NCBI GenBank assembly: GCA_900471515.1
Contig: UCFC01000035.1
Span: 124,001 to 188,000 of the forward strand
Source of the DNA: Hyphomicrobiales bacterium
GTDB taxonomy: Bacteria > Pseudomonadota > Alphaproteobacteria > Rhizobiales > Rhizobiaceae
Length of the DNA: 64,000 bases
Direction: 5' to 3'
The translations under genes and the position numbers were made by a program. The number at the start of each line of letters is the position of its first letter. The first letter of the stretch is position 1. Below, piece after piece: positions 1 to 7,985 of the stretch. The notes below the pieces were generated by a model. The model worked only from the letters and a program-made list of their open reading frames with translations. It did not search any database and was not told the DNA's origin.

Positions 1-3
1 GCG

Positions 4-570
4 ATGCGCATGGGAATGGGCCGCAGGTTTTCCGCCGGCGAGTTGCAGACGATCCTGCTGGCGCTTCTGGAAGAGCGTCCGAGCCACGGCTACGAACTGA
101 TCAAGACGCTGGAGGAGCGTTCCGGCGGCTTTTACGTGCCGAGCCCCGGCGTCATCTATCCGGCGCTCACCTATCTGGAAGAGACCGGACTGGCGGAAGT
201 GGAAAACGACGGAGCCAAGAAACTCTATAGGATCACCGAGGCCGGCCGCCAGAAGGTGGAGGAAAACCGCGCTGCGGTCGACCAGACCCTTGCCAAGCTG
301 GAGCGCATTGCCGAGGGCATGGCCTTCGTCAACCGCATGTTCGACCCCGATCAGCACCCCGGCGGCGGCGGCCGGCGCCGGCGCGAGGAAGAGGACGACG
401 ACTTCGGCCGCGACGACGGCAATGTCCGCGCCGCCCGCCAGCTGTTGCGTTCGGCACTGCGGATGCGCCATCCCTGGTCGGCAAGCGAAGCCGCCAGGAT
501 CTCCGGCATCCTGGAGCGCGCCGCCATGGAAATCCTGCAGGGCGGCAAGGCCGATCCGCAGCAGGACTGA
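4..570 (+). CDS. PadR-family transcriptional regulator
   Basis: This is a winged-helix DNA-binding regulator of the PadR family. The N-terminal half carries the family signature (SHGYELIKTLEE, then PGVIYPALTYLEETGLAE), which forms the recognition helix and wing. The C-terminal half (about residues 115-135) has an acidic/arginine-rich linker before a short helical dimerisation region. The reading frame is open to the left edge, and relatives often have a Gly/Arg/His-rich leader, so the true start may lie upstream of the window. It converges with the TetR gene, and a GC-rich hairpin lies between the two stops. The ligand and target genes cannot be told from the sequence. Confidence 0.9.
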   Translation: MRMGMGRRFSAGELQTILLALLEERPSHGYELIKTLEERSGGFYVPSPGVIYPALTYLEETGLAEVENDGAKKLYRITEAGRQKVEENRAAVDQTLAKLERIAEGMAFVNRMFDPDQHPGGGGRRRREEEDDDFGRDDGNVRAARQLLRSALRMRHPWSASEAARISGILERAAMEILQGGKADPQQD

Positions 571-583
571 CCCGCTGCGACCG

Positions 584-605
584 GGGGCGGCAAAACTGCC
601 GCCCC
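584..605. terminator. GC-rich hairpin between convergent genes
   Basis: A perfect 9-bp inverted repeat (GGGGCGGCA / TGCCGCCCC) with a 4-nt AAAC loop lies between the stop codons of the convergent PadR and TetR genes. There is no T-run on either strand, so it may limit read-through in both directions rather than act as a classical intrinsic terminator. Confidence 0.45.
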
Positions 606-606
606 G

Positions 607-1203
607 TCAATCCCCGGCTTTCAGCAGGCCGCTTGCGAGACCGCGGAAAGCCTCGACCACCTTTGCCAGAAGGCTGTGCGGATCATCGGCAGCGGCAATC
701 CAGAGTGCGGCGCTGAGCGAGGCCCCGTTCAGCAGCCGGGCGGCGGCTTCCGCATCGACAGGCCTGACGGTGCCCTCGTCGATCAGCGCCTGGATTGTCT
801 GGGTCGTCGTCCGCAGGCAGGCATTCTGGCTCGGCCATTGCGAGGGATCGCCGAGCACCGCCGGCCCGTCGAGCAGCATGATGCGCTGGATCTCGGGCTC
901 CAGAGCCATTTCGATATAGGCGGTATATTCCGCCAGCAGCCCGAGCCAGGCCGTCTCCGCCCGGTCGCGCTCGATGCGCAGCCGCTCCCCCATTTCGCTG
1001 TCGATCTGGTCGATGACGGCCTGCAGCAATCCCTTCTTGTCGCCGAAATTGTGATAGAGCGCCCCGCGCGTCAGCCCGACATCGGCTGTCAGGTCGTCCA
1101 TCGAAGCAGCCGCAAAACCCTTGGCTGCGAAAGCCTTCCGGGCGGCCTGAATGAGCTTCGCCCTCGTCTCCTCCATCATCTGCGCCCGGGTCTTTGCCGC
1201 CAT
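607..1203 (-). CDS. TetR/AcrR-family transcriptional repressor
   Basis: This 198-residue regulator has an N-terminal helix-turn-helix (roughly residues 10-55, with the typical GLTRGALYHNFGDKKGLL block) and a TetR C-terminal ligand/dimer domain. The start at 1203 is preferred because GGAG lies 6 nt upstream. The in-frame ATG at 1224 falls inside an operator dyad, and the one at 1209 directly abuts the GGAG. It is divergent from the RidA-family gene, and three similar dyads occupy the shared intergenic region. The obvious model is autorepression plus control of that neighbour. The inducer is unknown. Confidence 0.92.
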   Translation of the reverse strand: MAAKTRAQMMEETRAKLIQAARKAFAAKGFAAASMDDLTADVGLTRGALYHNFGDKKGLLQAVIDQIDSEMGERLRIERDRAETAWLGLLAEYTAYIEMALEPEIQRIMLLDGPAVLGDPSQWPSQNACLRTTTQTIQALIDEGTVRPVDAEAAARLLNGASLSAALWIAAADDPHSLLAKVVEAFRGLASGLLKAGD

Positions 1204-1218
1204 CACCATCTCCAGAAT

Positions 1219-1289
1219 ACACATACGCGTCGTATGTGTATTGACATACGCAGCGTATGTCTGATTATATCCACATACGGAGCGTATAT
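1219..1289. promoter_or_regulatory. Three tandem operator dyads for the TetR regulator
   Basis: Three dyads share the form ACATACG-N3-CGTATGT. The first, 1219-1239, is perfect with 9-bp arms. The second, 1244-1260, is perfect with 7-bp arms. The third, 1273-1289, has one mismatch at its outer edge. The centres are 23 and 29 bp apart. The second dyad lies between a TTGACA (1241-1246) and an ATTATA (1264-1269) box with 17-bp spacing, a good sigma70-type promoter pointing at the RidA gene, so repressor binding there would block the polymerase. Assignment to the adjacent TetR protein is inference from position. Confidence 0.8.
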
Positions 1290-1397
1290 CAATTGAAGCT
1301 CCGCACGATGGGCAAGGCCATACCCGCGAATATCCGACCGCTGTCGACGGGCGCCCGCCCGGCGATAAGTGTCCCTTTGCCCGAACAGGAGAAAACG

Positions 1398-1796
1398 ATG
1401 AGCAAACGTGATGCGATCTTCCCCGCCGGCCGCCAGGCGCTCTATGAGATCAACCGCTATTCGGCGGCGATCCGCTCCGGCGATCTTCTTTTCGTCTCCG
1501 GCCAGGTCGGCAGCCGTGAAGACGGTTCGCCCGAGCCGGATTTCGCACGGCAGGTGCAGCTTGCCTTCGACAATCTGAAAGCCGTGCTGAAGGCCGCCGG
1601 CGCCACTTTCGACGATGTCGTCGACGTCACGACCTTCCACACCGATCCCGAAGCGCAGTGGCCCGTCATCTCCGGCATCAGAATGAAGGAAATCGGCCAA
1701 GCGCCCTACCCGAACTGGACGGCCGTCGGCGTAAACTGGCTGGCGGGCTTCGACTTCGAAATCAAGGCGATCGCCCGCCTGCCGCAAGCCGCCTGA
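1398..1796 (+). CDS. RidA/YjgF/YER057c/UK114-family protein
   Basis: This 132-residue single-domain protein belongs to the RidA superfamily, whose best-studied members hydrolyse reactive enamine/imine intermediates to ketoacids. Family blocks LLFVSGQVG and a C-terminal PYPNWTAVGVNWLAG are visible. The conserved Arg of true RidA enzymes near residue 105 is not obvious, so catalysis is not assured. ATG 1398 was chosen because a GGAG box precedes it and the upstream in-frame extension from 1257 overlaps the operator region. Its promoter carries the TetR-type operators, which suggests induction by a small molecule. Confidence 0.88.
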   Translation: MSKRDAIFPAGRQALYEINRYSAAIRSGDLLFVSGQVGSREDGSPEPDFARQVQLAFDNLKAVLKAAGATFDDVVDVTTFHTDPEAQWPVISGIRMKEIGQAPYPNWTAVGVNWLAGFDFEIKAIARLPQAA

Positions 1797-1834
1797 CATG
1801 ACGCCGGCGCGGCGCGCAAAGAGCGGGCAGCACT

Positions 1835-2317
1835 CTACGAAATCGCGACGACCTCGAGTTCCTGATCGCCGACAGTAACGACATCGCCGACGGCCTTGCC
1901 CATGAGAAGACGGGCGACCGGCGAGACATAGGAGATCGATCCGGCCTTCGGATCGGCCTCATCCTCTCCGACGATACGATAGGTCTGCACCCGGCCGTCG
2001 TCGCGGCTGAAGGTCACGGTGCTTCCGAAGGCAACGGTTTCGGTCGAGGTCGGGTTCGGCACGAGTTGCGCCGTGCGAACACGCTCGACGAAATAGCGCA
2101 GGTCGCGCAGTGGATTGGCCTGCTGCCGCCGCTTTTCGTTGACGTCCTCGATCGCGCCCGCGGCCTCATAGGCCAGCCGCGCTTCCTGCACCTGCAGTTC
2201 CAGCGCCTTCAGCCCGGCTTCCGTCACGAGATTGGGATGCGGCGAGATCGCGCGGTCGGGCAGCAGCGTTTCCGCCGCCGTTTCGGCACTCTCTTCCTTG
2301 GTGAAAGCAACAGCCAT
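1835..2317 (-). CDS. GreA/GreB-family transcription elongation factor
   Basis: This 160-residue protein has the GreA/GreB layout. An N-terminal coiled coil (about residues 25-85) is followed by the C-terminal FKBP-like domain, with GSTVTF at about 105 and SYVSPVARLLMGKAVGD near the end. GreA-type factors enter the RNA polymerase secondary channel and stimulate cleavage of backtracked RNA. A regulator-of-nucleoside-diphosphate-kinase (Rnk)-like role is the main alternative. The gene lies 30 nt downstream of map on the same strand and is probably co-transcribed with it. It may be an accessory paralogue rather than the main GreA. Confidence 0.82.
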   Translation of the reverse strand: MAVAFTKEESAETAAETLLPDRAISPHPNLVTEAGLKALELQVQEARLAYEAAGAIEDVNEKRRQQANPLRDLRYFVERVRTAQLVPNPTSTETVAFGSTVTFSRDDGRVQTYRIVGEDEADPKAGSISYVSPVARLLMGKAVGDVVTVGDQELEVVAIS

Positions 2318-2347
2318 CTCGACCTCCGGCGGCGAAGGGAAAGCCCT

Positions 2348-3097
2348 TCAGGCCGCCAATGTGAGAATAATCGGCCCGTTGCGGGTTGCAACGACGGTGT
2401 GCTCGTACTGCACCGTCGGGGCCTTGGGATCGGCATAGAGCGTCCAGGCATCGTCGCCGCCTTCGGCCCATGTGGCGCCGAGCGACAGGAAAGGCTCGAC
2501 GGTAAAGACCAGGCCTTCCGTCATCATGCGCCGTTCGGACGGGTCGGGCCAGGTGGAAAGCTCGGCCGGCTCCTCGTGCAGCGAACGGCCGACGCCGTGG
2601 CTGGCGAGGTTGGCGACGAGCGTGTAGCGGTTCTTCTGGGCGAAAGCGCCGACGGCATTGCCGATCTTTGCCAGCGGCTCGCCGGCCTTCACCTGGTTGA
2701 GGCCGACCCAGAGCGCCCGCTTGCCGTCGCGACAAAGCTTTTCGATCCTGGATTTGACCGGCGGCACGGCGAAGGAGGCGCCGGTATCGGCAAAGAAGCC
2801 GTCCTTTTCCGCCGACACGTCGATATTGACGAGATCGCCCGGGCGGATGACGCGCGGGCCGGGAATGCCGTGGGCGATTTCCTCGTTGACGCTGATGCAG
2901 GTCGCGCCCGGAAACTGGTAGCAGAATTCCGGCGCCGAGCGGGCACCGGCATCTTCCAGCACCTTGCGGCCGATCTGGTCGAGCTCCAGCGTCGTCATGC
3001 CGGGCTCCATGGCCGCCGCCATCACCTGAATGGCGTTGGCGCAGATGCGGCCGATCTCCTTGAGCTTGGAAAGTTCTTCGTCGTTCTCGATTACCAT
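2348..3097 (-). CDS. map: Type I methionine aminopeptidase
   Basis: This 249-residue enzyme removes the N-terminal methionine from nascent proteins. The pita-bread fold metal ligands are recognisable: the two Asp in NIDVSAEKDGFFADTG, His in ASHGVGRSLHEEP, Glu in FTVEPF and the last Glu in QYEHT. HGIP supplies the substrate His. Length is normal for a type Ia enzyme without an N-terminal zinc extension. It probably heads a two-gene unit with the GreA-like factor. Rhizobia often carry more than one map, so this copy may not be the essential one. Confidence 0.93.
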   Translation of the reverse strand: MVIENDEELSKLKEIGRICANAIQVMAAAMEPGMTTLELDQIGRKVLEDAGARSAPEFCYQFPGATCISVNEEIAHGIPGPRVIRPGDLVNIDVSAEKDGFFADTGASFAVPPVKSRIEKLCRDGKRALWVGLNQVKAGEPLAKIGNAVGAFAQKNRYTLVANLASHGVGRSLHEEPAELSTWPDPSERRMMTEGLVFTVEPFLSLGATWAEGGDDAWTLYADPKAPTVQYEHTVVATRNGPIILTLAA

Positions 3098-3136
3098 GGA
3101 CCCGTTCCGGCTTTGCCGAGAGCGACAGGCTCTTCG

Positions 3137-4195
3137 TCAAGCGGTGGCTTTCGCGCCTTCGGAAGCCCCAGTCAATGCCTTTCTGACGATCGGCGCCACT
3201 TTTGTCCCGTAGAGTTCGATACCGCGCATCACCTGCTCGTGCGGCATCTGGCCGATCGCCATCTGCAGCAGGAAGCGGTCGTTGCGGAATATCTTGTGGG
3301 CCGCAACGATCTTTTCCGCCACCCGTTCCGGATCGCCGAGGAAGAGATTGCCGGTCGGGCCGCGCGCCATGTCGAAATGCGCCCGGCTCGTCGGCCCCCA
3401 GCCGCGCTCGCGCCCGATGCGGTTCATCACCTCGGCCTGCGGGCCGTAGAACTGGTCGGCCGCAGCCTCCGTCGTATCGGCGATGAAACCGTGCACGTTG
3501 ATGCTGGTCTTCAGCTTGGCGGCATCCTGCCCTGCCCGGCGGGCCGCTTCCCGGTAGAGATCGAAGAGCGGCGCAAAACGCGGATATTCGCCGCCGATAA
3601 TGGCAAGCGCCACCGGCAGGCCGAGCGCACCGGCGCGCGCCACCGATTGCGGCGTGCCGCCGACGGCGATCCACAAGGGCAGCGGGTCCTGCAGCGGCCG
3701 GGGATAAACGCCGCGTCCATGGATCGGCGGGTGCAGCTCCCCTTTCCAGGTGATGACCTCGTTGTCGCGCAGCGCCAGCAGCAGATCGAGCTTCTCTTCG
3801 AAAAGCTGGTCGTAATCTTCGAGATTGTAGCCGAACAGCGGGAAGGATTCGATGAAGGAACCGCGCCCGGCCATGATTTCGGCGCGACCGTTGGAAATCA
3901 GGTCGAGCGTCGCAAACTGCTGGAACACCCGCACCGGATCGTCCGACGAGAGTACCGTGACGGCGCTGGTCAGGCGAATGTTCTTCGTCCTGGCCGCCGC
4001 CGCGGCAAGTGCCACCGCCGGTGCCGAGGCCACATAGTCGGGCCTGTGATGTTCGCCGAGACCGAAGACGTCGAGGCCGACCTGATCGGCAAGCTCGATT
4101 TCCTCGATCAGATGCCTGATCCGCTCGGCCGCTTCCACGCCCTTGCGGGGCGAATTGGGATTGACGTCTGCAAATGTGTAAAGGCCGAGTTCCAT
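3137..4195 (-). CDS. LLM-class flavin-dependent oxidoreductase
   Basis: This 352-residue protein of the bacterial luciferase-like monooxygenase superfamily is a TIM-barrel enzyme using reduced FMN or F420. Typical segments are the N-terminal MELGLYTFADV, GLGEHHRPDYVASAP, the block TVLSSDDPVRVFQQFATLDLISNGRAEIMAGRG (split here for family comparison) and a GGTPQSVARA loop. The start at 4195 is preferred because GAGAGG lies 9 nt upstream; the in-frame ATG at 4204 abuts that box. The substrate is unknown. No flavin reductase gene is adjacent. Confidence 0.88.
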   Translation of the reverse strand: MELGLYTFADVNPNSPRKGVEAAERIRHLIEEIELADQVGLDVFGLGEHHRPDYVASAPAVALAAAAARTKNIRLTSAVTVLSSDDPVRVFQQFATLDLISNGRAEIMAGRGSFIESFPLFGYNLEDYDQLFEEKLDLLLALRDNEVITWKGELHPPIHGRGVYPRPLQDPLPLWIAVGGTPQSVARAGALGLPVALAIIGGEYPRFAPLFDLYREAARRAGQDAAKLKTSINVHGFIADTTEAAADQFYGPQAEVMNRIGRERGWGPTSRAHFDMARGPTGNLFLGDPERVAEKIVAAHKIFRNDRFLLQMAIGQMPHEQVMRGIELYGTKVAPIVRKALTGASEGAKATA

Positions 4196-4376
4196 GGTCT
4201 GCATCCTCTCTGACTTGCCCCTGAAATAAGGTCCGGCAGAGCCTGGAGCAAACGGAAATTCTGGAACGGATTGTTCGATAAAGTTGATAGGCGCGTCGGG
4301 CCGGCGCCTGCCGCGGATCGATGATTTCGATGCCCGCTCCCTGAAGCCGTGGGGCGGCATCGCGTGGAGGCACAGA

Positions 4377-5636
4377 TTATTTCGTCGCCGGCTGCGCCGC
4401 TTCTTCCTGCATCTTGTCGATCTCCCGCCGGATATGGGCGGCCTCCGCCGCCGAATGCGCAAGCGCGATGGCGCGGTCGAAGGCGATGCGTGCCGGGCCA
4501 ATGCGCCCGAGCTGCTTCAGGAGATTGCCGTGCAGGCCGTGATAATAGAAGTAGCCGTCCAGCTTTGCGCCGAGCGGTTCGATGAGGTCGAGTGCGGCCT
4601 GCGGGCCGTGCAGCTTGGAAATGGCGACGGCGCGGTTGAGCGTCACGACGGGCGAAGGCTGCACGCGCTCCAGCGCCCGGTAGAGCAGGTCGATTTCCAC
4701 CCAGTCGGTATCCTCGGCGCGTTTGGCGCGGGAATGGACGGCGGCGATCGCCGCCTGCAGCTGGTAGGGGCCGGGCTGGCGGTGGCGCAGCGCCTTGTCG
4801 AGCAGCGCCAGCGCCTCGTTGATGAAGGCCTGGTTCCAGAGCGAACGGTCCTGATCTTCCAGCAGCACGATCTCGCCCTCGGCGCTGAAGCGCGCCGGCC
4901 TGCGGGAAATCTGCGAGAGCATCAGGGAGAGCAGCCCCATCAGCTCCGGCTCGGCGGGGAAGATATGCAGCATCAGCCGCGCCAGCCGGATCGCCTCGTC
5001 GCTGAAGGCGGCCGCCTCCTGCTCCGGGTCGGCCTGGCTGTAGCCCTCGTTGAAGATCAGGTAGATCATCGTGCTGACGATCGCCAGCCGCTCGGCCCTT
5101 TCCTGCGGGCTTGGCGTTTCGAAGGGCACGCCCGCCTTTGCCACCCGCGCCTTGGCGCGCGTGATGCGTTGTTCCATGGCGCTTTCGGAGACGAGGAAGG
5201 CGCGCGCGATCTGCGCTACCGTGAGGCCGGAGACGATGCGCAGCGCCAGCGCGATCTGCTGCGTGGCCGGCAGGTCCGGGTGCCAGCAGATGAAGAGCAG
5301 CCGCAGGATGTCGTCGCGATAGTTGGAATCGTCCAGCCGCTCGGCAATATCGCTTTCGGCATCCTCCTTGTCGGAAATCTGGTCTTCGTCCGGCAGCGCC
5401 TGGATCTTCGCCCGCTTGCGCACCGCGTCGATGCCGCTGTTGCGGCCGACGAAGATCAGCCAGGCGGTCGGATCGCGCGGCGGCCCCTTCTCGGGCCATG
5501 TCCGGATCGCCCGCAGGCACGCTTCCTGAAACGCTTCCTCCGCCGTATCGAGATTGCGGAAGTAGCGCAGCAGCGCACCGAGTGCCTTCGGCCGGGCCGA
5601 GGCAAGCGCGAGGTCGATCCAGGCAATGTCCGTCAT
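4377..5636 (-). CDS. ECF42-type RNA polymerase sigma factor with C-terminal TPR-like extension
   Basis: This is a 419-residue extracytoplasmic-function sigma factor. Region 2 (about residues 10-75, including AEEAFQEACLRAI) and region 4 (GLTVAQIARAFLVSESAMEQR, about 140-165) are followed by the roughly 230-residue DUF6596/TPR-like tail that marks the ECF42 group. The gene overlaps the upstream yciI-type gene by 4 nt (ATGA at 5633-5636), so the two are translationally coupled. ECF42 factors lack a classical anti-sigma partner and are consistently linked to YciI/DGPF proteins. The inducing signal is unknown. Confidence 0.92.
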   Translation of the reverse strand: MTDIAWIDLALASARPKALGALLRYFRNLDTAEEAFQEACLRAIRTWPEKGPPRDPTAWLIFVGRNSGIDAVRKRAKIQALPDEDQISDKEDAESDIAERLDDSNYRDDILRLLFICWHPDLPATQQIALALRIVSGLTVAQIARAFLVSESAMEQRITRAKARVAKAGVPFETPSPQERAERLAIVSTMIYLIFNEGYSQADPEQEAAAFSDEAIRLARLMLHIFPAEPELMGLLSLMLSQISRRPARFSAEGEIVLLEDQDRSLWNQAFINEALALLDKALRHRQPGPYQLQAAIAAVHSRAKRAEDTDWVEIDLLYRALERVQPSPVVTLNRAVAISKLHGPQAALDLIEPLGAKLDGYFYYHGLHGNLLKQLGRIGPARIAFDRAIALAHSAAEAAHIRREIDKMQEEAAQPATK

Positions 5637-6007
5637 GATGCGATTTCTCCCGGCCTGAACGTGTAGAACGGCCGTATTTCGTAAGAGGTGGAACCCGGAT
5701 TGACCGCCGAAAGCTCTTTGGAAAAGGCGATCGCCTCATCCAGCGTTTCGAAATCAACCGTGTAGAAGCCGAGAAGCGCCTCTTTCGTTTCCGCAAACGG
5801 GCCGTCGACGACGAAGGCCTCGTCCTTGCCCTTGCGCACGGTCGTTGCCGCCGTCGTCGGCATCAGCCGGCCGGTCGGGCCGAGCTTGCCGGCAGCGGCG
5901 AGCGGCTCGATCACGGCGTGAAGCTTTCCCATGACGGCAGCCTCTTCCTCCTTGGTCCAGGCGAAGACGGTTTCCTCATTGGCGTAGCAAAGGATTGCGT
6001 AAAGCAT
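5633..6007 (-). CDS. YciI/DGPF-domain protein linked to ECF42 sigma factor
   Basis: This 124-residue dimeric alpha-beta barrel protein of the YCII-related family carries the diagnostic VDGPFAETKE motif near residue 70. It is translated just ahead of the ECF42 sigma factor, and the stop and start codons overlap. In characterised ECF42 systems the DGPF protein genes are targets of the sigma factor, so this gene is probably both partner and target. Its enzymatic activity, if any, is unknown. A good ribosome-binding site (AGAGGAG) precedes the ATG. Confidence 0.9.
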   Translation of the reverse strand: MLYAILCYANEETVFAWTKEEEAAVMGKLHAVIEPLAAAGKLGPTGRLMPTTAATTVRKGKDEAFVVDGPFAETKEALLGFYTVDFETLDEAIAFSKELSAVNPGSTSYEIRPFYTFRPGEIAS

Positions 6008-6211
6008 CGGTTACTCCTCTTTCCGAATGACGAAGGAGTAACCGCTTGGCAGACAGGGCGCATCAAAAAATTATCGATGGGGAAACTGGCAAACGCGATG
6101 GAAACACCGGGATTAACCATGCGCGCGCGCTCGGCAAAGGCCGCCATCGAGTTGCCCGATTTGGCCCCGAGAGCTTTGCGCGCTTTCCATCACCTTTTCG
6201 TTCGAGACCCC

Positions 6212-7174
6212 ATGACCAGATTCCAGATACTTCTGGCGGCCCTTGCCGCCCTCGTCCTGCCGCGGCAAGCGGCCCATGCTGCCTCGGCGCCGGAAAACTT
6301 CCTCTATACGAGCGCCGGCAATCTCGCCGCCGCAAAGGCAACGCTTTCCCGGCCCGATATCGGCGGCGTGCAGGTCGTCTACAACTGGAAAAGCCTGGAG
6401 CCTGCCAAGGGCCAGTATGATTTCTCGGCGATCGAAGCCGATCTCGCCATCGCCAAAAGCCTGAACAGGAAGATGTTCATCCAGGTGCAGGACCGCTTCT
6501 TCAATCCGAAGGCGCGCAACATTCCCGACTACATGCTGACCGAACCGGAATATGACGGCGGCCTGACCCCGCAATTCGACAATCCCGGAGAGAACAAGCC
6601 CGTCGGTTCCGGCTGGGTCGCCCAGCAATGGAACCCGGCCGTGCGCGCCCGCTATCAGGCGCTCCTGAAGGCGCTCGCCGAAAAGTTCGACGGCCAGGTC
6701 TACGGCATCAACCTGCCGGAAACCTCCATCGATCTCGACCCCAGGAACGAGCCGAAGGGCTTTTCCTGCGACGCCTATTTTTCGGCCGAGATGGAAAACC
6801 TCGCCTTCGCCCGCAAGGTCTTCAAAAAGTCGCTGGTCGTTCAATATGTGAACTTCTGGCCCTGCGAATGGGAGAACGACCATAATTACATGGGCCGCCT
6901 CTTCGACTATGCCGCCAGGAACAATGTCGGCCTCGGCGGTCCCGATATCGTGCCGAACCGCAAGGCGCAGATGAAGAACTCCTACCCCTTCTTCAACAAG
7001 TACAAGGGCAAGCTCCCCTATGTCGGCCTCGCCGTGCAGGAGCCGACGCTGACCTACAAGAACCCGGCGACAAAAAAACCCTTCACCAGGGAAGAGTTCA
7101 CCGCCTTCGCTGAGGACTATCTCGGCGCCAACGTGATCTTCTGGAGCACGGCCACACCCTGGCTGAAGAAATGA
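6212..7174 (+). CDS. Secreted TIM-barrel glycoside-hydrolase-like protein
   Basis: This is a 320-residue exported protein. The start at 6212 gives a clean signal peptide (hydrophobic residues about 5-16, then RQAAHAASA, probable cleavage after AHA), whereas the longer in-frame version from 5918 runs through the neighbour's upstream region. The mature part resembles clan-A glycosidases: an early QVVYNWKSLEPAKGQYDF strand-loop typical of GH5/GH42-like barrels, YGINLPETSID around residue 170 as a possible catalytic acid region, and VIFWSTATPW at the end. No family can be fixed from the sequence, and activity is unproven. It stands alone on the plus strand. Confidence 0.75.
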   Translation: MTRFQILLAALAALVLPRQAAHAASAPENFLYTSAGNLAAAKATLSRPDIGGVQVVYNWKSLEPAKGQYDFSAIEADLAIAKSLNRKMFIQVQDRFFNPKARNIPDYMLTEPEYDGGLTPQFDNPGENKPVGSGWVAQQWNPAVRARYQALLKALAEKFDGQVYGINLPETSIDLDPRNEPKGFSCDAYFSAEMENLAFARKVFKKSLVVQYVNFWPCEWENDHNYMGRLFDYAARNNVGLGGPDIVPNRKAQMKNSYPFFNKYKGKLPYVGLAVQEPTLTYKNPATKKPFTREEFTAFAEDYLGANVIFWSTATPWLKK

Positions 7175-7226
7175 CAAGAGCCGGCAGGCGGTCGCAAGGC
7201 CGCCTGCCCCGATATTTTCGAATGCC

Positions 7227-7868
7227 CTAGCCGACCCAGGCCGAATTGCGGATGACGCTGCAGAAATTGCCTCTGTGGAAATGCGGCTCCCTGTCCGCGA
7301 TCACATCCGCCTTCACATTGCCGAAAGTCGTTTCCGGCTTGTGCCTGATGCCGTCATAGAAGGTCTGGATGATATCCTCCTTGAAATGCGGCGTGCGCGG
7401 ATGGGCATGCACCACAGCTTCGCGGTCGGCATCGCCGAAGCCGTGATAGTCGATGCCGAGCACGTCCATCTCCACGCCGGCCGTCACCAGCGCCACGACC
7501 GGGTGCATATGCTGCGGAATGCCGGGCGTCGTATGCAGCGCGATCGCTGTCCAGACCGTATCGATATCGGCCTGCGAGATGCCGTAGCTTTTCAGGAAAT
7601 CGCGCGCGGCATTGGCGCCGTCGACCTCGAAGCGCTCATGCGCCGAACTGTGCTGATGCGTCAGCCCCATGTCGTGGAACATGGCGCCGGCATAAAGCAG
7701 TTCCGGATCGAAGCTCAGCCCGCGGCGCTTGCCGGAAAGCGCACCGAAATAATAGACCCGGCTGGAATGGTGGAAGAGCAGCGGCGACTCCGTGTCCCGC
7801 ACCAGTTCGGTAATGTCGCGGGCAAGCTTGCTGTCGGGAATACTGATGCCGCCGATCGTCAATGTCAT
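7227..7868 (-). CDS. HD-domain hydrolase, cyanamide-hydratase-like
   Basis: This is a 213-residue single-domain HD metal-dependent hydrolase. Metal-site residues are visible in LLFHHSSRVYYFG (His), FHDMGLTHQ (HD) and later His residues (IALHTTPG). The overall pattern, including the N-terminal NTESPLLF-type helix and the C-terminal HRGNFCSVI, resembles the fungal cyanamide hydratase group of HD proteins. ATG 7868 is chosen over the upstream 7937 because AAGGAG sits in front of it. It is divergent from a GlxA-type activator, a common arrangement for a regulator and its target. The substrate is not established. Confidence 0.78.
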   Translation of the reverse strand: MTLTIGGISIPDSKLARDITELVRDTESPLLFHHSSRVYYFGALSGKRRGLSFDPELLYAGAMFHDMGLTHQHSSAHERFEVDGANAARDFLKSYGISQADIDTVWTAIALHTTPGIPQHMHPVVALVTAGVEMDVLGIDYHGFGDADREAVVHAHPRTPHFKEDIIQTFYDGIRHKPETTFGNVKADVIADREPHFHRGNFCSVIRNSAWVG

Positions 7869-7985
7869 CGTCTTTCTCCTTGATGGTGGATGCCAGGGAG
7901 CGTAAAAGCCGCTGAATGCGTCAGCAATCGACGCCATCCGTCATTTTCTGCCAAAACCACCCTGCTGCAGACATGAGGCCGTCAG

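Noticed and set aside
2066..4213. 715-residue plus-strand ORF
   Set aside because: It covers the GreA-like, map and LLM genes in antisense and has no family similarity or ribosome-binding site.
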